The position numbers and the translations under genes are program-made. Shown piece after piece: positions 60,846-64,000 of a stretch of 64,000 nt of DNA (position 1 is its first letter; each line of letters starts with the position of its first letter). The stretch lies in NCBI RefSeq assembly GCF_007830355.1, contig NZ_VLKO01000004.1:1-64000 (forward strand), written 5' to 3'. Source of the DNA: Flavobacterium tiangeerense (lineage in GTDB: Bacteria > Bacteroidota > Bacteroidia > Flavobacteriales > Flavobacteriaceae). The notes beneath the pieces were generated by a model. That model had not been told where the DNA came from. It searched no databases and saw only the letters and a list, made by a program, of their open reading frames with translations.

Positions 60846-60981
60846 AAAAACACATATTTTTTTGACCTCGCAAACTTACAAATTTAATCAGTAATAAGTA
60901 TCTCATTACAATGGAAATGATTTCGATTGTTAATTATATATTTTAATACTTTAAACTAAATAAGGGTATCATCTTTATAAC

Positions 60982-61009
60982 AAAAAAAACGCCTCTAATT
61001 GAGGCGTTT
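60982..61009 (-). terminator. Intrinsic terminator of the OmpA-like lipoprotein gene
   Basis: AAACGCCTC and GAGGCGTTT around a 5-nt loop, with a T run on the minus strand. Confidence 0.85.
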
Positions 61010-61031
61010 GATTTATGATTTGAATAAAAAA

Positions 61032-61865
61032 CTATTGTTTTTGTTTTTTCATTTCTTTTTCGATCATTTCATAAAATTGATCAATTTTTGGTAAAACAAC
61101 AATTCTTGTTCTACGGTTTCTTGATTTATTTTCAGGTGTATCATTAGCCACAAGTGGTATGTATGAACTTCTACCAGCAGCTATCAATTGTTCTGGTTTT
61201 ACACCAAGTTGATTTGTAAGTACGCGAATAATGGCAGTAGAACGTTTAACACTTAAATCCCAGTTGTCAAGTAAAACACCTGTACCGTTGTAAGGTACAT
61301 TATCTGTATGTCCTTCAACCATACACTCAAAATCTGGTTTGTCATTTACAACCTTGGCAACTTTTGCAAGTACACCTTTAGCTTGATCTGTTACATCATA
61401 GCTTCCACTTTTGAATAATAATTTATCTGCAATAGAAATAAATACTACTCCTTTTTCAACATTTATTTCAATATCCGGATCAGATATTCCTACAGAACTT
61501 TTCAAGCTAGTAATAAGCGCTAGTGTCACACTATCTTTTTTGGTCAAAGCATCCTGCATTCTGCTTATTTTTAAATCTTTCTCTTTGATTGATTCTAATG
61601 CTTTTTCAATATTTTCAGCACCTTTTGTAGATAAAACAGTCATATCTTTTGAAACACTAATCAAACCTTGATTTTGTTCTTTTAAAGTTGCTGCAGTTGC
61701 GGCAAGTCCTGCTTTTTCCTCTAAGCAAGAATTAAGCTTTACAGTGGCAGTATTTAATAAGTCTTGTGTTTCTTTATTTTTCGCCTCTAAATCGGTGTAT
61801 TTCTTTTTTGAAACACATGATGTCATAAGGGCTAAAACGGTAAGGGTTAATGCTATTTTTTTCAT
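61032..61865 (-). CDS. OmpA-family lipoprotein with coiled coil
   Basis: 277 residues. Lipoprotein signal MKKIALTLTVLALMTSC, then a coiled coil (about 20-120, DLEAKNKETQDLLNTATVKL) and a C-terminal OmpA/MotB domain (about 140-262) with GVVFISIADKLLFKSGSYDV, CMVEGHTDNVP and SRNRRTRIVVLPK. It binds peptidoglycan from the outer membrane; the arrangement resembles Pal/MotB-like proteins common in flavobacteria. A -7 box TAAATTTG lies 26 bp upstream, next to the glycosyltransferase stop. Confidence 0.93.
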   Translation of the reverse strand: MKKIALTLTVLALMTSCVSKKKYTDLEAKNKETQDLLNTATVKLNSCLEEKAGLAATAATLKEQNQGLISVSKDMTVLSTKGAENIEKALESIKEKDLKISRMQDALTKKDSVTLALITSLKSSVGISDPDIEINVEKGVVFISIADKLLFKSGSYDVTDQAKGVLAKVAKVVNDKPDFECMVEGHTDNVPYNGTGVLLDNWDLSVKRSTAIIRVLTNQLGVKPEQLIAAGRSSYIPLVANDTPENKSRNRRTRIVVLPKIDQFYEMIEKEMKKQKQ

Positions 61866-61891
61866 AGGTATTATTTTTTTTGTTACTGAAA

Positions 61892-61899
61892 CAAATTTA
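61892..61899 (-). promoter_or_regulatory. -7 element of the OmpA-like lipoprotein gene
   Basis: TAAATTTG on the minus strand, 26 bp before the start. Confidence 0.55.
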
Positions 61900-61913
61900 G
61901 TTTTTTTGGAACA

Positions 61914-62912
61914 CTATACTCTAAATAAATCGTTAAAAACAGTGCGTCCTTTAATGAAGTAATTATAAACGATACTTTTGGTCTTATAGTATTTAGGTGA
62001 TTGTGTTTTGTCTCTTTTAGCGTAATTTTCCCTAAATAGTTTATAAAATGCCCCATGTGCTCTGAGGATAGCCCAAAAGTGTTTCCCTTTTCCTTGCATT
62101 AAGAATTGTATTCCTGCAACACCATCTAAAATCATTCTAGGAAACAAAATAACAAAGAGTTGTTTTTTAGGTAAGTTTTTGGTTAGCATCAACAAGGAAT
62201 TTCTAAAGTTCAAATACGTTTTTAGAGGGTTTCCTTGCTGTAAAGTAGCACCTCCTACGTGATACACCACGGATTCAAAACAATATTTAATTGTATATCC
62301 TTTATTTATTGCTCGCCAACATAGATCTATCTCTTCTTGATGGGCAAAAAAGTCTCCATCAAACCCTTCGAGTTCATGATAAACAGCATTTCTGATAAAA
62401 AAACAAGCTCCAGAAGCCCAAAATAGATTTGTTTCATCATTATATTGTCCTAAATCTTTTTCTAGAGTATCAAATATTCTTCCCCTGCAAAATGGATATC
62501 CGTACTTATCTATAAAGCCTCCAGCTGCTCCAGCATATTCAAAATATTCTTTATTTTTGAAATCTAGTATTTTGGGTTGAATAATAGCGGTATTTGGTTC
62601 TTTTTCAAAGATTTTTGAAATAGGTTGCAACCAATTTTCGGTAACTTCAATATCAGAATTAATGAGTGCATACACATCGGCATTCAAATGTTGAAGTGCT
62701 TCGTTATAGCCTTTCGCAAAACCAAAATTACCAGAATTTTGAATAATCTCAACCTCGGGAAAATTTTGTTTTACAAAAGCAACTGAGGCATCTGTAGAAG
62801 CATTATCTGCCACATATATAGTCGCTTCTTTTGAAAATTGTACTACTGAGGGTAAAAATTGTTCTAATAATTTGGTTCCATTCCAATTAAGGATAACAAC
62901 GGCTATTTTCAT
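61914..62912 (-). CDS. Family 2 glycosyltransferase
   Basis: 332 residues. GT-A fold: VVILNWNGTKLLEQFLPSV, YVADNASTDASVAFV (nucleotide-sugar binding), VYALINSDIEVTENWLQPI (DxD-like site) and GFDGDFFAHQEEIDLCWRAINKG (ED(E)xDLCxR acceptor motif), as in rhamnosyltransferase-like GT2 enzymes of surface polysaccharide synthesis. It probably works at the inner face of the cytoplasmic membrane. The acceptor is unknown. It lies 14 bp after the HsdR-N-like gene. Confidence 0.92.
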   Translation of the reverse strand: MKIAVVILNWNGTKLLEQFLPSVVQFSKEATIYVADNASTDASVAFVKQNFPEVEIIQNSGNFGFAKGYNEALQHLNADVYALINSDIEVTENWLQPISKIFEKEPNTAIIQPKILDFKNKEYFEYAGAAGGFIDKYGYPFCRGRIFDTLEKDLGQYNDETNLFWASGACFFIRNAVYHELEGFDGDFFAHQEEIDLCWRAINKGYTIKYCFESVVYHVGGATLQQGNPLKTYLNFRNSLLMLTKNLPKKQLFVILFPRMILDGVAGIQFLMQGKGKHFWAILRAHGAFYKLFRENYAKRDKTQSPKYYKTKSIVYNYFIKGRTVFNDLFRV

Positions 62913-62926
62913 GGTGTAATAATGTG

Positions 62927-63376
62927 CTAAAGTGGCCCGTAATTGGGCAAATCTTTCAGAAATTGATATTTTTCATTTTCAAAATCCATTTGGCAAAAGT
63001 AGTGATTCAATCCATTGGTTACCATCAAAAAGTTGGCTTGTAATGTCATATTGTATTGGGCTATTTGGTCAAATGTGACTTGTGCTATTTGAATTTGAGG
63101 GGCTTTGCATTCTACAAGGATATTGATTGTACCGTCAGTATTGTAAACAACAACATCGTACCTTTTGCGTAAGCCGTTGACTTTTAAGACTTTTTCAACA
63201 TTTATTAAAGAAAGGGGGTATTCTTTTTGTTCCAATAAAAACCGAACTACATGCTGCCTTACCCATTCCTCAGGTGTAAGAATTATAAATTTTTTACGAA
63301 TGACATCAAAAATAGCTGTTTTATTTTCGCTATTTTTGAACCGAAAAGTATAGTGTGGAAAATTGAGAATTTGCAT
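62927..63376 (-). CDS. HsdR-N-type PD-(D/E)xK nuclease-fold protein
   Basis: 149 residues, a stand-alone type I restriction enzyme R N-terminal domain (PF13588 type). The nuclease core is RYDVVVYN with the Asp, then ILVECKAP (ExK), followed by VTFDQIAQYN (Gln-x-Tyr-type motif). The upstream part EEWVRQHVVRFLLEQKEYP is typical of the family. No helicase or methylase is near, so it is not an active restriction system. The widespread single-domain version in Bacteroidota has no known role. Confidence 0.88.
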   Translation of the reverse strand: MQILNFPHYTFRFKNSENKTAIFDVIRKKFIILTPEEWVRQHVVRFLLEQKEYPLSLINVEKVLKVNGLRKRYDVVVYNTDGTINILVECKAPQIQIAQVTFDQIAQYNMTLQANFLMVTNGLNHYFCQMDFENEKYQFLKDLPNYGPL

Positions 63377-63380
63377 GGTG

Positions 63381-63388
63381 CAAAAGTA
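63381..63388 (-). promoter_or_regulatory. -7 element of the HsdR-N-like gene
   Basis: TACTTTTG on the minus strand, perfect consensus, only 4 bp before the ATG. The transcript would be leaderless or nearly so. Confidence 0.5.
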
Positions 63389-63470
63389 TTAAATAAGTTT
63401 AAAAAGTAAAGTTTAAAGATCCATTCTGATAAAAAGATACTTTGCTTATTAAAACTTGAATTAAATTGAA

Positions 63471-64000
63471 ATGGACGAAGTCATAAAAATTGTAAATGAT
63501 ATTAAAAGTGGTTCTATAAAACCCATTTACCTTTTAATGGGTGAGGAGTCTTATTATATTGACAAACTCTCAGATTTTATTGAAGAAAAAGTATTGTCTG
63601 AGGAAGAAAAAGGATTCAATCAAACTGTTTTATACGGACGAGATGTAACTGTTGAAGATGTGATTGCTACTGCAAAACGATATCCTATGATGGCTGACCG
63701 CCAAGTAGTAATTGTAAAAGAAGCTCAAGATTTAAATCGAACGTTTGATAAATTTGAAGCTTATGCAGATAACCCAATGCCTTCAACCGTTTTAGTATTG
63801 TGTTATAAATACAAAACGGTTGACAAACGAAAAAAAGTAACCAAACTTATTGCGAAAAACGGATTGGTTTTCGAGAGTAAAAAATTATATGAAAACCAAG
63901 TAGGCGATTGGATTAAGCGAGTACTCTCTGGTAAGAAATACATGATAGAGCCTAAAGCTACGGCAATGCTTGTAGAGTTTTTAGGTACTGATTTGAGTAA
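63471..64000 (+). CDS. holA: DNA polymerase III subunit delta, 3' end outside window
   Basis: The first 176 residues of HolA, which opens the sliding clamp in the clamp-loader complex. The family beginning is clear: PIYLLMGEESYYIDKLSDFIEE, then FNQTVLYGRDVTVEDVIATAKRYPMMADRQVVIVKEAQDL (region about 48-88), STVLVLCYKYKTVDKRKKVTKLI and LYENQVGDWIKRVL. The frame stays open to the window edge. It is divergent from the HsdR-N-like gene. Confidence 0.93.
   Translation, partial: MDEVIKIVNDIKSGSIKPIYLLMGEESYYIDKLSDFIEEKVLSEEEKGFNQTVLYGRDVTVEDVIATAKRYPMMADRQVVIVKEAQDLNRTFDKFEAYADNPMPSTVLVLCYKYKTVDKRKKVTKLIAKNGLVFESKKLYENQVGDWIKRVLSGKKYMIEPKATAMLVEFLGTDLS

Noticed and set aside
62927..63376. Restriction-modification system
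   Set aside because: Only an HsdR N-terminal-type domain is present; there is no helicase, methylase or specificity gene next to it.

Overview
The window is a stretch of an AT-rich genome from the phylum Bacteroidota, almost certainly a Flavobacterium or close relative in the Flavobacteriaceae. The evidence is the low GC content, A-rich regions instead of strong Shine-Dalgarno sites upstream of starts, many promoters with the Bacteroidota -7 element TAnnTTTG, a menaquinone-only quinone pathway with typical flavobacterial neighbours, a fused alpha/beta 2-oxoacid dehydrogenase E1, LytS/LytTR and RskA-type regulators, and a Flavobacterium-like dispersed repeat. I found no tRNA, rRNA, CRISPR array, transposase or integrase. 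Most of the window reads as chromosomal core with a few accessory pockets.

Layout. 0-5 kb: the 3' part of a very repetitive fibre/adhesin-like protein (cut by the window edge) and a secreted multidomain protein with two arabinofuranosidase-B-like modules and a fibrinogen-like C-terminus. 5-9 kb: an anti-sigma/ECF sigma pair, a lipoprotein glutathione peroxidase, a tRNA dihydrouridine synthase and a GNAT acetyltransferase. 9-23 kb: menaquinone genes menD, menB, menA and menC interleaved with a DUF2853 protein, an M28 peptidase, a CvfB-like S1 protein, two bacterial PH-domain membrane proteins, a UPF0173 hydrolase and a TPR protein. menE, menF and the methyltransferase are not here. 23.5-27.5 kb: an OmpA-family outer-membrane protein behind a lipoprotein that joins three Ig-like domains to a DUF3494 ice-binding domain.

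27.8-39.2 kb is a dense minus-strand envelope and oxidative-stress block: holin-like and YtxH proteins, two tandem 50-residue lmo0937-type membrane peptides, an outer-membrane barrel, CsbD, an Mla-type lipid-transport ABC system, a DUF2383 protein, Dps, a shortened YciF-like protein, and a three-gene regulator operon (AraC-type regulator, hybrid histidine kinase with Hpt, single-domain response regulator). 39.5-50.7 kb: a small lipoprotein with an M23 peptidase, an ABM monooxygenase, the fused E1 enzyme, a 941-residue M1-like protein that lacks its zinc ligands and ends in a beta-barrel, a LOG-family hydrolase and uvrA.

50.8-54.5 kb is the most accessory-looking segment: two small membrane proteins divergent from a WYL regulator, with a pair of CGACA-N5-TGTCG-type palindromes between them, then a membrane-associated GTPase, an HNH-like protein and a small protein made of two zinc-ribbon repeats. 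54.6-64 kb: a LytS-type propeller sensor kinase with a LytTR regulator, a PanE-type reductase, rsmD with a DUF3822 gene, an OmpA-like lipoprotein, a glycosyltransferase, an HsdR-N-type nuclease-fold protein, and the 5' part of holA running off the end.

Three copies of one dispersed structured repeat (near 14.0, 20.4 and 47.7 kb), a perfect 16-bp inverted repeat near 7.5 kb and an unexplained palindrome near 39.35 kb are the main non-coding structures. Several starts were moved downstream of the longest open frame because a -7 promoter element overlaps the upstream candidate start.
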